NCBI GenBank assembly: GCA_023091665.1
Contig: JALJCQ010000011.1
Span: forward strand, 2,356,001-2,420,000
Source of the DNA: Pythium myriotylum
Lineage: Eukaryota; Oomycota; Peronosporomycetes; Pythiales; Pythiaceae
Direction of reading: 5' to 3'
Length of the DNA stretch: 64,000 nt
The notes beneath the pieces are model-generated. The model had not been told where the DNA came from. It saw nothing but the letters and a program-made list of their open reading frames with translations, and searched no databases. The number at the start of each line of letters is the position of its first letter. The first letter of the stretch is position 1. The position numbers were made by a program, and so were the translations under genes. Below are positions 44,358-54,477 of this stretch, piece by piece.

Positions 44358-46973
44358 CTAATACCCAAACACGCGTACACGCAGTGTCTCCGTCGAGTCC
44401 ACGCGTAGCTCATAGCGACCGCCGCCCTGCTTCTTGTCCTGGCTCCACGTGCCGTGGAACTTATTGCCGTCCGCGTAGGTCATGATCCCTGTACCATGCC
44501 GCCGGCCCTGATGGAACGTGCCTTCGAAGACCTTGCCACTCGCGTAGAGTATCTTGCCGCGGCCCTGACGTACATTGTGGACCCACTCTCCGTCGTACGT
44601 ATCGCCCGACGCTGCGTCGTAGAAGCTGCCCACGCCATGCTGGGTTTCGGTGTCAAACTCGCCCTTGTACACATCACCATTGGGCCACGTGAACATGCCT
44701 CGCCCGTGGCGACGGCCGTCCACCCAGTCACCCGAGTAGCTCGTGCCGTCAACGTACCGATACGTGCCAACGCCGTGGCGCTTCTCGTCACGCCAGTCGC
44801 CGTCGTAGCTCTCTTCGAGCGACGTCCCAGGACACCACACGAACTTGCCGCGGCCGTGGCGTCGATCCATGCACCAGTCGCCCTCATAGACATCTCCATT
44901 TTTGTACTCGAAGCGGCCGCGCCCGTGCTTCTTGTTGGTGAACCATCGGCCCACGTACCAATGGCCACTCGCATAGCGGAGCGAGCCTTCGCCGTGGATC
45001 AAGCCGTCGCGGAACTCACCCTCGTAGACGCTGCCGTTGGCCCACTTGTACACACCGTGTCCATGCTTCTCGGCGTGGAGGAACTCACCGTCGTACATGT
45101 TGCCGTTCGCATAGACCATTTTACCTTTCCCTTCGGCGTGGTCGTCACGGAAGATGCCCGTAAAGCGGCTCCCGTCGCGGAAGATGTACGTACCTTTACC
45201 CTCACGCTTGTTCTGCCGCCAGCCGCCGATGTATACGTTTCCCGAGTCATGAAAGCGGTACATGCCCTTCTTCGAGCCTTTGCCCTCGGCCGCGTCACGC
45301 ACAAAATGCCCGTCGAAGATGTCGCCGTTCTCAAAAAGTAGTTTTCCGGCACCGTGGCGCTGGCCCGCGAGGAACTCACCAATATACTTGATTCCCTCGC
45401 TCGACACGTAGACACCACGGCCGCCCCAACGCCCTCGCCACCACTCACCCGAGTACACGGCACCGTTCGGGTAGAAGCAGACGCCGCGTCCGTGGCGGTA
45501 GTCGTGCTCCCACTGGCCCTTGTATACCTCGCCGTCCGCTGTCGAGAGGATGCCGACGCCGTGGGCTTCTCCATCGACAGTCGTGCCAACAAACTTGTCG
45601 CCGTTGATCTTGGTGAACTTGCCGTGGCCGTTGGGCTGGCCACGCGAGAAGTGGCCTTCATATCGGTCTCCATTTCCTGCCAGCAGCACGCCAATCCCGT
45701 CCAGGCGGCCCTCGACAAAGCTGCCCGTGTATCGCTCGCCCGTCGAAAGCGTGAGGATGCCGAAACCATGCTTCTTGCCGTCCCGCCAGTCGCCAATATA
45801 CTCACTACCGTTCGTACCTTGAAAAATGCCTTTGCCCTCGCGCACGTTGTTGCGCCAGGCGCCAACATACTTGCTGCCATCGGTGTAGTAAATCTCACCT
45901 AGCCCATCCAGGCTCTGGTCGCCCACGCGGAAGTCGCCAACATAGAGGCTACCGAGTGGTAGTAGAGTCTTGGCAAATAGAGAGTCACCGTCACGCTTGC
46001 GAACAGCGTAGATTGACGAAAGCCATCGCACCCGGACGATCTCGGGGTCCAGATGCGTCAGTGCTGCCACAATCGCATCGTCGTCAAAGGAGACGGCTGC
46101 AGGCGCGGTTGCTGGTGTCGTCGTCGTTGTATTCGCTGCCTTGCGCTTCCCGAATGCGAGGCGTTTACGCTTTCGTCGACCTCCATTCTCCTGAGCTGCG
46201 AGCTCGGCCCACCTCAGCATGCTGTGGCGACGCATTTCCTCCTTCTGCCGTTTAAGCTCCTCATTTGCTTCTTTATCTCGTTGCATATCGTTGATTTTGG
46301 TCTCGCCAGGGCCGAGGATCTCCCCTGTGACCTCGTCGTGACTGCAGACGCTCCGGCACAACGGGCAGCGTGGAATTGTGGACGTGCACACACGCGCTAT
46401 ACACACGGGGCAGTACCAGACGTGCACCGTCCGGTAATGCTCATGGATCCCGTGGATGGTCTTAGCCACAAACTCACAGGCTGGCCAGCGGCAGTGGAGA
46501 AACTCCTCAAATGGCTCCGGCGGCAACCACTGCGAGTCAAGCGTGTACACGTGGAAGTAGAAATACTCATTCGTGTGCAAGTCCAGCAGTTCTTGCCATG
46601 GACCGACCGTGCGTACGACTGTCGAGCGAGCGATCAGAAGCTTGAGTGCGAGTGGACTTGTCAGCACCTGACGGATCTTGCGTCTCTCGTGGGCTGCGAG
46701 CCGGCGAGCGAGCAGTCCTCGCACGATCCGCTGGATTTCCACGGCGGCAAAGTGTCGACGTCGTACGACCGCGGCTTCGCATCGCCCTTTCCAGCCACGA
46801 AACCGACTCTGGATGGCTGTCGCGACAAAGTTGCGTCGGTTGCCTACGATCTCCTCGCGAATCGCGTTCTCAAGGCGCAGCTCACGCTCGCGCTTCGCCA
46901 GCGCCGCGACGCGCTTCTCGTAGATGCGGCGATATAGCTGCTGCCGCTGAAACAACTCAACCGGGTCGGGCAT
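44358..46973 (-). CDS. MORN-repeat protein with IQ motifs and zinc-finger region
   Basis: Single exon, 871 aa from the ATG at 46973 (MPDPVELFQRQQLYRR). No upstream in-frame ATG exists before the neighbouring phosphatase gene; a short 5' exon is possible because the frame is open further upstream. Residues about 30-110 carry two IQ motifs (AIQSRFRGWKGR, AVEIQRIVRGLLARR), likely to bind calmodulin. Residues about 150-225 hold a C2H2-type finger (CRWPACEF...HEHYRTVH) and a RING-like cysteine cluster (WYCPVCIARVC...CPLCRSVC). Residues about 355-850 are roughly 21 consecutive MORN repeats (consensus YxGxWxxGxxHGxGxx), which bind membranes or act as elongated scaffolds. MORN proteins are frequent in flagella and at the plasma membrane of protists; the combination suggests a calcium-regulated scaffold, by inference. 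Confidence 0.88.
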   Translation of the reverse strand: MPDPVELFQRQQLYRRIYEKRVAALAKRERELRLENAIREEIVGNRRNFVATAIQSRFRGWKGRCEAAVVRRRHFAAVEIQRIVRGLLARRLAAHERRKIRQVLTSPLALKLLIARSTVVRTVGPWQELLDLHTNEYFYFHVYTLDSQWLPPEPFEEFLHCRWPACEFVAKTIHGIHEHYRTVHVWYCPVCIARVCTSTIPRCPLCRSVCSHDEVTGEILGPGETKINDMQRDKEANEELKRQKEEMRRHSMLRWAELAAQENGGRRKRKRLAFGKRKAANTTTTTPATAPAAVSFDDDAIVAALTHLDPEIVRVRWLSSIYAVRKRDGDSLFAKTLLPLGSLYVGDFRVGDQSLDGLGEIYYTDGSKYVGAWRNNVREGKGIFQGTNGSEYIGDWRDGKKHGFGILTLSTGERYTGSFVEGRLDGIGVLLAGNGDRYEGHFSRGQPNGHGKFTKINGDKFVGTTVDGEAHGVGILSTADGEVYKGQWEHDYRHGRGVCFYPNGAVYSGEWWRGRWGGRGVYVSSEGIKYIGEFLAGQRHGAGKLLFENGDIFDGHFVRDAAEGKGSKKGMYRFHDSGNVYIGGWRQNKREGKGTYIFRDGSRFTGIFRDDHAEGKGKMVYANGNMYDGEFLHAEKHGHGVYKWANGSVYEGEFRDGLIHGEGSLRYASGHWYVGRWFTNKKHGRGRFEYKNGDVYEGDWCMDRRHGRGKFVWCPGTSLEESYDGDWRDEKRHGVGTYRYVDGTSYSGDWVDGRRHGRGMFTWPNGDVYKGEFDTETQHGVGSFYDAASGDTYDGEWVHNVRQGRGKILYASGKVFEGTFHQGRRHGTGIMTYADGNKFHGTWSQDKKQGGGRYELRVDSTETLRVRVFGY

Positions 46974-47143
46974 ACCGCGTAGCGAGAGTTGTTCGGCCAA
47001 TGTGTTGTTGGAAATCTTCTCAACCGTCGTGGGGGCAATGGTGTTGACAGTTGATAATCTGCGAGAACGTGTATTTATAATGGTTCTCGGACTCTCTAGA
47101 ACGGAGGATATGCACACACGCACCGTACCGACTTGGCGGCACT

Positions 47144-48893
47144 CTAGTTGGTCTTCTTCTTTTCGGTGCCCGTGGCCTTCTTGTCGCCGCGACCGAAGAG
47201 CTTGCGCAGGACGAACCACACGAGCCAGAGCAGCACAAAGGCGTTGAAGACGAATGATCCCAGCGTAAGAACGAGCACGAAGACAAACGTGGCGCGCCAC
47301 GCGAAACGTGCCGTCGGGTCCACATGGCGAGCAGGCTTACATTCGACTGAATCCTTGTCTGCCGTTTCCGAGAAGACTGTGGTCGACGGCACGGCGAACT
47401 CGAGCTTGACTTTGTCGTCCTGACCGCGCACACGCACGTGAGCCACAGGTGGCTGGCTCTCCCAATCGAGCTCAATCATGCCCCAGTTGAGGTACGCATA
47501 AAAGTCCTTCATTCGCGGACGGAACTCCCATGGCAGCAGCATGTTCGCGTACGTGAACATGAGCGCCGGGAAGAAGCGAATCAGCGCGTGTGGCGTGTGG
47601 AACTGCATCTGTTGAGTTGAATGCGCGTAAGCCTTTGGAAGAAGTAAAATGGACGAGAAACTTCATTGTACGTACCCAGCTGTGGGTCATACCCGAGCTC
47701 GTCATCTCGGTGATCACGTTCTGGCCTCCCGAACACACGACTTGGTTAATCTCCGAGAAGTGGACGTCACCACTACAACAGAATTTAGAATTGTGAGCCA
47801 TAAGAAGTCACTCATACGCAAGGCGACAGGAGAACAATCATCACCTGAGGAGGATGACACCCTTGGCCTTGGATGCCAAGATGAGCGAGAGCAGGCGCTC
47901 GCGCTGCGGCGGGAAGCGACTCCAGCTCTCTGCCGGGAAGAAACGGTCGGCTGGAAGGATCTGGATGCCAGAAACGATCACGTTGAACGCCGCCGTGGAG
48001 TTGGTAAGCTCTCGCTCAAGCCAGGCCCACTGTTCAGCACCGAGAAAATCACCACCCTTGACCTTGTAGTCGTCGCGGTGGTAGCTGAACTCAGAGTAAT
48101 CAGTGACCACTTCAGTTCTGAAAAAGCGCTAATCGCAAGACGAACCGGTTGTCGATGAGGATGAACTTGATGGTCTTGTCCCCGGATCCAACCGTGTAGG
48201 AAGCGTAGATGCCCTATCAGCCACAACACCAATGAGCTCGATAACGCCTTCGGCATCCAAACGAGTACGCGCGACTAACCTCCTGCTTGCGGCGCGGCGA
48301 GTCCTCCGGCTCATTGAAGTAGTCGAGGAATACGCGTTGACTGTCTTCTCGGTACGTGTACCCCTTGTGGCCATCGTTGATACCGAAGTCGTGGTCATCC
48401 CAGATCGCGATCATCGGCGTCTTGGCCACGAAGGAGCTGTAGTTGGCATTGCTCAGCTGGCGCCTGCACCCACCATACCATCGCCATCAGTTTCCACACA
48501 TAATGCTCTCTCCCCATGTTCCATCCAGAGTTGTCTCACGCGTAGCGACGACGGAGCTCGGCCTCAGTCGCTTCGACGAACATCTTGCGCGGCGGCCAGA
48601 ACTTGCGCGGCTGGTCCAGCTCGGGCATATCCGCGTAGATCTACGCGTCCACATCGTCAGCAAAATTCCTTGACACCCCCACAACTGCGTACACGTACAT
48701 TGTCGCCCATCCAGAGCCAGAGATCAGGCGAGTGGCCGTCGATGACGGACCACAGCGGCTGCGGGAAACTCTGGTCGTTGCATGAGCCGAACGCCACGCG
48801 CTCGAGCGGACGCGCGATGTCTTCGACGCGCGGCGGCGCGGCCTGCGCACCCACCATCGTGAGCGCCGCCGCCGCGAGCGTTGTCGTCTTCAT
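47144..48893 (-). CDS. PhoD-type metallophosphatase, type I membrane protein with KKXX tail
   Basis: Seven exons: 48893-48699, 48640-48540, 48463-48280, 48213-48146, 48117-47845, 47772-47676, 47608-47144; 460 aa. The ATG at 48893 opens a signal peptide (LAAAALTMVGAQA). Metal-binding and catalytic motifs of PhoD/alkaline phosphatase D are in order: AFGSCNDQ, WMGDNIYADMPE, AIWDDHDFGINDG, a LIDNR strand, VSGIQILP and LSGDVHFSEI. A strong membrane helix near the C-terminus (about 415-445, VFVLVLTLGSFVFNAFVLLWLVW) is followed by a basic tail ending KKTN, a dilysine ER-retrieval motif. The enzyme would face the ER lumen or cell exterior. The junction between exons 4 and 5 is only 28 nt long and may instead be a frameshift or unusual splice. 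The remaining introns are 58-95 nt with GT-AG ends. Confidence 0.85.
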
Positions 48894-49068
48894 ACTTCGG
48901 TCGTGATCTTGAGAACTGATTGTACCACCGACACGCACGACGAAGAGCTACGCAAGTGCCGGATCTGGACTTCAAAACACCTCTGAAACATCATACTCAG
49001 AAACCTAGGGGTCTTCGTCATTGAATATGGCTACATCTTCGGCCGAACCTACTGGGACGATTGTCGCT

Positions 49069-50977
49069 TCATCGCATGTCGACAACGCGCGGCTTGGAGT
49101 TGGCGTTCCAATCGCACGCAAGTGCATCCGAGTAGATCTGGATATTCTGCGGGTGCATGTGGAAGCCCTTGAGCATGCACTGCTGGATGAGCTGCATCCC
49201 AGAGGGCTCGGTTAGACGGAAGACCCCAACGCTGGCAAGAACAAAGAGAGTCAGACGAATCACGTCGCATAGTCATGGGGTCAGGGTAACAAACGCACTT
49301 GCGACGTGAGTCGGACGGCGCAACGACGATCGCGATGGCCTCGGGCAAAATCGACTGGAATCCGCATTGCGTGTGGATGTCGACGGACGATAGGAAGCAA
49401 TTTTGCCGTGGATGGGTCTAGGAATTGCATGAGATATCAGCAGGAGTTCAGAGAAGTCAGATATATACGAAGACAAACATGGATCCAGCCGAGAGTCAAC
49501 AGATCGTTGCCGAAGCAGAAATCGAAGAGTTCTTCTTCGTTCTTCATTGTGCACATGTCGGACGAGCCCTGCACAAGTGACCGATGAGCACAGAGGCAAA
49601 CAATACTCTCAGAGTGTGGATCGTACCTCCTGCTTCGGGATGATGAGCGTCGTGACCACGAGGTTCGACCCATGCTGCGTACAATAGCATTAATATAAAC
49701 GATCATGGATGCTGGTGACACTTTCTTCTTCCTACCAGTTTGCCAGCCAAGATTCCGCAAGTTTCGATTCCGTCGGGGAACTTGTTGGTGTTTGGTGCCG
49801 CTATCGCGGTGAACTCTGATACAAGGAACGTCGGAATCTCTAGCTTCCGCAGATGGCCACTAATTCAGCGGATTTTTGCGATTAGCACACTAACGCAGTC
49901 GATGTATGAGCAAACACGTACCTGGAGAATTGTGTTATCACTTCTCTCGAAGATTGTCGGCTGATTGGACGGCGTGGGCGCCTCACCGAGGCTGTCGCCG
50001 AACCGAGCAAACTATCTTGCATCCAATGGGCCTTACCGACAGGCGGATATGCAACGGGAGCTTTCGTCATCTATGTGCACTAGTCAGACCAGCCTTAGGG
50101 TTTTTTTCTTGTAGATCCGTTCTTACCACTTGCTCCGGCTGAGACTTTGATGCGGTTGTGCGGTTTCCCCGGATGCCAGGATATGACGACCTCCATCTCG
50201 GTGGATCTGCACTATCAACGACAGTAGCTCTGGCTTGTTGGTCCTGCGCTTTCTTTAGCCGAAGAGCTGCAAACTTTTCCTCGAGCGTCACATGCTGCGA
50301 GTAAGTTGGCGGCGGTAGCGTCCACGACGCCGACCGCTCCTTCTCCGCGGACTCCAATCGTTGCAACCGCGCGCGCTCTTGCTCCTGCTCGTCATTCATG
50401 AGCTCGAGCTCGCTCTCTTCCATTCCTTTGAGGATGACGTCGAAAAGTTTGAGCCCGTTCTCGGCTTGCTGCTCCCTCCGAATCGCCGCGGTCAGCGCTC
50501 AGACCCCATCCATAGGGATCACTACCCACGCACCATGCTGATCCACTTGCGCTCCTTTTCGTACTTGGGGTTCTGGTAGTCTGCATGCGCAGGGATGACC
50601 TTGGAGCAGAGCCTGTGAGCAGCGACGGTCAGCGTCTCTGTCCACGTTGAAGTCGTCGAGGTTCAGAGCCATCCCACTTACTTGACGAACCGCGCGAGGT
50701 ACACATATCTGCGTTCGACCAGTACCGCACCATACACAGACACAGCAGCAAGGTCAGGAATCCGCCCACTTGGTCGCAAACCAACGACTGCAAAGGCCAC
50801 GCACGCTTGGTCCCATTGCTCTTCCTGCACGTAGCTCTCCATCTGCTGGAAGAGCTGGCGCGCGAGCTGGTGGTACGCGGGCAGCCGCAGATGCTGCTTG
50901 ACGGCCTCGACGTTGCAGTAGGGCTGCAGGCGCCCGCGGCGCTCGGCCAGGCGGTCCTCCACGGTCGGCGAGGCCAT
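49069..50977 (-). CDS. AMSH: AMSH-type JAMM deubiquitinase
   Basis: Ten exons: 50977-50805, 50708-50682, 50612-50526, 50475-50127, 50070-49922, 49859-49736, 49674-49627, 49568-49479, 49417-49299, 49231-49069; all phases agree; 442 aa (human AMSH 424). Residues 15-110 match the USP8-dimer/MIT-like helical domain ([34 protein letters not shown]). The C-terminal JAMM domain keeps the catalytic Glu of [12 protein letters not shown], the zinc ligands of GWIHTHP and FLSSVDIH, and the second structural zinc site (C..GFHMHP). The enzyme cleaves Lys63-linked ubiquitin on endosomal cargo. Exon 2 is only 27 nt. The exon 3/4 junction has an alternative donor at 50533 that breaks phase, so the longer donor is preferred. 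Individual exons are short and would be missed as separate open frames. Confidence 0.9.
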
Positions 50978-51115
50978 CGCGAGAATGGCCTTGGTGTCCC
51001 ACCGTGTCAGAACGAGGGGACCTCGCCCGCAATAATTGAATGTCGGAGTGATGGTGAGTCCTTTTCGACCAATAACATTCTGTAAAACTGAATATCCACC
51101 AATCCGAGAGAGGGA
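50978..51115. promoter_or_regulatory. Short divergent region between AMSH and VMA21
   Basis: 138 bp separate the two start codons, so the promoters must overlap. A possible pyrimidine-rich initiator area is present, but no defined element was recognised. Confidence 0.4.
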
Positions 51116-51690
51116 ATGTCGCACATCGAAGCTCTACATCTGGCACCGGGCGGTTCCACAAGACTAAGCACGGACCCTAGCAAGCTCGATGGCCGAGGTC
51201 GCGAGTATGAGCGCCATGGGCGCACGCGCGGCGCGGTGGGTGGCGATATAGATAACGAATATAAGTACGTGGACATGACGCGCGCGTGTTGCACGACAGG
51301 AACCGCGCGCACAACCAGCGTGTGTGGCGCAAGCTCGCGTTCTTCACGCTGCTCATGGCGGCGCTACCGCTCGCCACGTTCTTCGGCGTCAAGCGACTCA
51401 TCGGCCCTCGTAGGTGGATCGGAACAGTGCAAAAGCATGCTCAAGATCTAATGGGGCTATGTGTGTATGTGCTAGAGGATCGCAATGCTGATATGTGGAG
51501 GTGAGCAGAGAATTGAGATGCACGGCGGTGGGGCTGGATTGCTGATGTCGGGGTGAACAGTGGCTTCGCGTCCGTGTTGATGGTGAATGTAGTGATCGGA
51601 CTGTATATTCTGTCGGCGTTTCTAGAGAAAGACGAGGAGAAAGAGGTCGTGCCGCCCGTGGGGCGATTCGCAAGCAAGAAGAACCAGTAA
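51116..51690 (+). CDS. VMA21: VMA21-like V-ATPase assembly factor
   Basis: Three exons: 51116-51264, 51300-51413, 51561-51690; introns of 35 and 147 nt; 130 aa. The hydrophilic N-terminal 55 residues are followed by two membrane helices (LAFFTLLMAALPLATFFGV and VLMVNVVIGLYILSAFLEK) in the hairpin arrangement of VMA21. The tail ends SKKNQ, a dilysine KKXX ER-retrieval signal as in yeast Vma21p. The protein chaperones assembly of the V-ATPase V0 sector in the ER. The first intron is short at 35 nt but has GTACGT and CAG ends and correct phase; the second donor (GTGGAT) is weaker and its position is set by phase. It is identified from helix sequence, length and tail. Confidence 0.78.
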
Positions 51691-53034
51691 TTGAGACCTT
51701 GGCGTTTTTTCTCCCTGAGTGGGCTCTTCGCTTCGCGCGGTTACTCGTCCTCGCCTAAACTCACTTCGTCGTTTGAAACGTGACGTGCCGCAGCTGAACA
51801 GGATCGACATCTGACCTTCAACGACCATCCGTTCGTGTTAGCTCAAGGAAGTACTCGACGAGTCCAAAGCCCCAAGCCTTGCCTCGTTGAGACAGCTTAG
51901 GCCATCGAGTAAGTTAAGCTGAATGCGCGTCTGATAGCCTTGACGTTGTTACAAGCATCATCGATCTTCCGGATGTCCAGTTGAACAGGAGGAACGAAAG
52001 ACCACCTCACTTCTACTCTCCAAGATACTGTGAATCAGTTCTCAATAACTCTACGTTGCTAGGGCGCTCCAAAGGGCCCACCGTATATCTACTACTGCTC
52101 CTGTCGCAAATGCAACCTCCCCTAAGAAAGGATTGCGGAAAGCCCTATCGCTATTAGCCATGATGTATTCCACAGAGATTTCCAGCGCGCTGTCTCTAAT
52201 AAACAGATTCGATGGGAGTGTTGTGGTGAGAAGCTCGGTACAGAGTGTCCTTGGTTAATAGGCTGGGTCTTGCCATTGCTAGTATCGGAGTACTCGGGTA
52301 ATATCGCGGAGCTGGTGGAAAGCTTGGAGACGTGCTCTCTGCAACTCAACAGACACTGGCTGCCCAGCCTCTTTTCAACATTGACCATAGCCTTTGAAAA
52401 CTACGTCTGCATATAGATATTCCAGTCGTGGACATCACTTCGCGTGCCACAATCTGCTCATTGCTCAGCTTTAGCCCATGATCCGATTGCAATGGAAAAC
52501 TTGAGACGATGCATATCGCTCGAAGCTGTTGCCGATGTTCTCAAATGTCTCCTCTCGGAGAACACCCGACCCAAGTGTAGATCACCACATCGCACACGAA
52601 ACGTCTCCTTCGGCGTAGCAGTGGGTGCGAATCGTCAGCGTGGAGAATGCCGAGCCAAGCCTTGAGGAACCGTGAACGGATAGGGTGGGGGCTTTGGTCA
52701 CAGTGTTCTTGGTCATCTTCGTGTGCCTTCCAGTGGTCCACTCGATCACGGAGGTTGTCGATCACAAGCCGCAGTGACATGGTGTTGGGTCTGCTTGCTT
52801 CATGTGTGGGACCAGGTAATTTCTTCGATCTTGTTTGACAGGCCAAGAACTATCTTGAGGATAAATATCCAGAGGATACTCATTGATCAGATCCTCAGGG
52901 CACGGCAAGTAAAATGATCGAGAGTTGAGTATCCTCAGGATACTTCAGTACCTCGATGGGTATTTGAGGGAGACTGAGAACAAGAAGACCACACTTTTCA
53001 AAAGGAAGGCTCGAGCTTACACACGACAACTTCG
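51691..53034. other. 1.3-kb interval without an accepted gene
   Basis: The largest apparently non-coding stretch here. It is less GC-rich than its surroundings. An 80-codon minus-strand frame (from an internal ATG near 52778 to 52541, starting MSLRLVIDNLRDRV) has some protein-like character but no recognised domain and no obvious flanking exons; it could be a gene relic. A 17-bp near-perfect palindrome lies at 52928-52944. Confidence 0.45.
52928..52944. promoter_or_regulatory. Palindrome AGTATCCT-C-AGGATACT
   Basis: Eight-base perfect inverted arms around one central base, about 90 bp upstream of the first IFI6-like start codon. A related half-site AGAGGATACT occurs at 52871-52880. It could be a binding site for a dimeric regulator; function is inference. 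Confidence 0.4.
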
Positions 53035-53349
53035 ATGTGGTGGTGGGCGAAAGGTTTAGCAGCTGGAGCGGGGGTAGGCGCTTCCATTTGGGGTGGAATT
53101 CTCGCAATCGTCAGCGCAATGGGCTTCACGGGGACCGGTGTCGCAGCTACCTCCACCGCCGCGACCATGATGTCGGCTGCAGCCATGGCCAATGGAGGCG
53201 GGGTCGCCGCGGGAAGCACCGTTTCAGTCTTGCAGAGCATCGGGGCTGCTGGGTTGGGGGCCCCTGTCGTGGTTGGCATTGTCGCTGGTTGCGCGATCGT
53301 CGGACTGACAGCAGCGACAATAATGAGGCGAAGAGCACACGCCGATTAG
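53035..53349 (+). CDS. IFI6/IFI27 (6-16/ISG12) family small membrane protein
   Basis: 104 aa, single exon, ATG at 53035. Almost the whole protein is hydrophobic and Gly/Ala-rich with the family pattern: MGFTGTGVAATSTAATMMS, ANGGGVAAGSTVSVLQSIGA and a C-terminal helix before RRRAHAD. This is the ISG12/6-16 (PF06140-type) domain, known in animals as mitochondrial or ER membrane proteins linked to apoptosis and interferon response, and present more widely in eukaryotes. Oomycetes lack interferon, so a membrane function older than immunity is implied. It is a tandem paralogue of the next gene, about 500 bp downstream. Confidence 0.8.
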   Translation: MWWWAKGLAAGAGVGASIWGGILAIVSAMGFTGTGVAATSTAATMMSAAAMANGGGVAAGSTVSVLQSIGAAGLGAPVVVGIVAGCAIVGLTAATIMRRRAHAD

Positions 53350-53850
53350 GACGTATTTGATGGCGACTCCTCATGTTGTCGTATCTCAAGCTACGAGGGA
53401 ATGATGAAGCAATGAAGATTCGGTCGACCCAGCCAGATATATTGAAGACGTGAATTAAATGCATTCTCCTGTTTGCTCATGTCGGGATGTCTTCAGAGTT
53501 GCATCCCATCTCGCCATGACGAATGGAACAAAATGAACAGACAGCCATGGTGATTCCAAGAATCGCATCAGTGATTCTTTGCAGATCACATGGACAAAAA
53601 CTAACTATCAACCAGATCCATACCGCACGGATAGGTTGCCGGGGGGAATCGAGTGTCAATTCTACTTAATAATAGTGGAAGCCACAATCCCACTTTTCTA
53701 GCAGTCCTTCGACTTTTACCAACTGGTTGCGATTTCAGTAGCATTCTGGTCGGGAGGCTAGGGCAGAAAAAAGAAATTTCGGCAGGTGGCACGTGAGCAT
53801 GGACAGCTCTTGTCGACGTTGCAGTTCCCGCATTCAACAAATCGACAAAC
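53350..53850. other. Intergenic between the IFI6-like paralogues
   Basis: 501 bp with no gene seen; it should contain the promoter of the second paralogue. Confidence 0.45.
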
Positions 53851-54387
53851 ATGACCAAGAACGACGGCCTCGGGGGCGCAGCGAAAGGTGCAGCAGCCGG
53901 AGCAGGATTTGGCGCGGCGTGCTGGGCTGCGACTGTGCCCGTCGTTAACTTTCTGGGCTTCACAGCGACCGGCATCGCTTCTGGCTCCACCGCCGCGAGT
54001 ATGATGTCGGCTGCCGCCATCGCGAATGGAGGAGGGGTTGCTGCTGGTAGTACGGTGGCCGTGCTGCAGAGTGTCGGAGCCGTTGGTTTGGCGACTCCGG
54101 TTGGTCTCGGTATTGTTGTCGGCGGCACGCTGATTGGCGGTACTGCGATGCTCGTCAAGCACGCGCTGTCGACGTCCTCGGCTGAGCCTGCGGACTGCTG
54201 GATAGTCATCGAATGCCAGAGCGAGAGCGATGAACCGATGATAGCAAGCTTCGAGGACGAGAGAAGTGCACGTGAGATGTACGATGTGTCCAAGGCACCG
54301 ACCAAGGTCTTGTTGGCACCTGAGAAGAAGCTTGTACTCACGCAAGGATGGCAGGAACGTCTTGGAGAAATTGTCACTGGCTTGTAA
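53851..54387 (+). CDS. IFI6/IFI27 family protein with C-terminal extension
   Basis: 178 aa, single exon, ATG at 53851. The first 105 residues repeat the 6-16/ISG12 domain of the preceding gene (LGFTATGIASGSTAASMMS, ANGGGVAAGSTVAVLQSVGA). The remaining 70 residues are hydrophilic (DCWIVIECQSESDEPMIASF, LAPEKKLVLTQGWQERLGEI) and absent from the neighbour; this tail is a likely cytosolic or intermembrane-space domain I do not recognise. The two genes are a clear local duplication. The C-terminal part could act as an adaptor. Confidence 0.82.
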   Translation: MTKNDGLGGAAKGAAAGAGFGAACWAATVPVVNFLGFTATGIASGSTAASMMSAAAIANGGGVAAGSTVAVLQSVGAVGLATPVGLGIVVGGTLIGGTAMLVKHALSTSSAEPADCWIVIECQSESDEPMIASFEDERSAREMYDVSKAPTKVLLAPEKKLVLTQGWQERLGEIVTGL

Positions 54388-54477
54388 GTCCAGGTAGCTA
54401 CAGTGGATTACTCGGTAGATTGCTCGGAGTCGTAATCTATTCAAAAGAGCTGTACAACAAATTCTCGCTTGGACTTC

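Noticed and set aside
49049..49348. Cysteine-containing 99-codon minus-strand frame
   Set aside because: It reads through the last AMSH intron in the wrong phase; splicing at 49299/49231 gives the conserved JAMM C-terminus.
52541..52846. Minus-strand frame of about 100 codons in the 51.7-53.0 kb interval
   Set aside because: The frame begins at a non-ATG codon; from the internal ATG about 80 codons remain with no domain or partner exons. Possibly a relic, not enough to call a gene.
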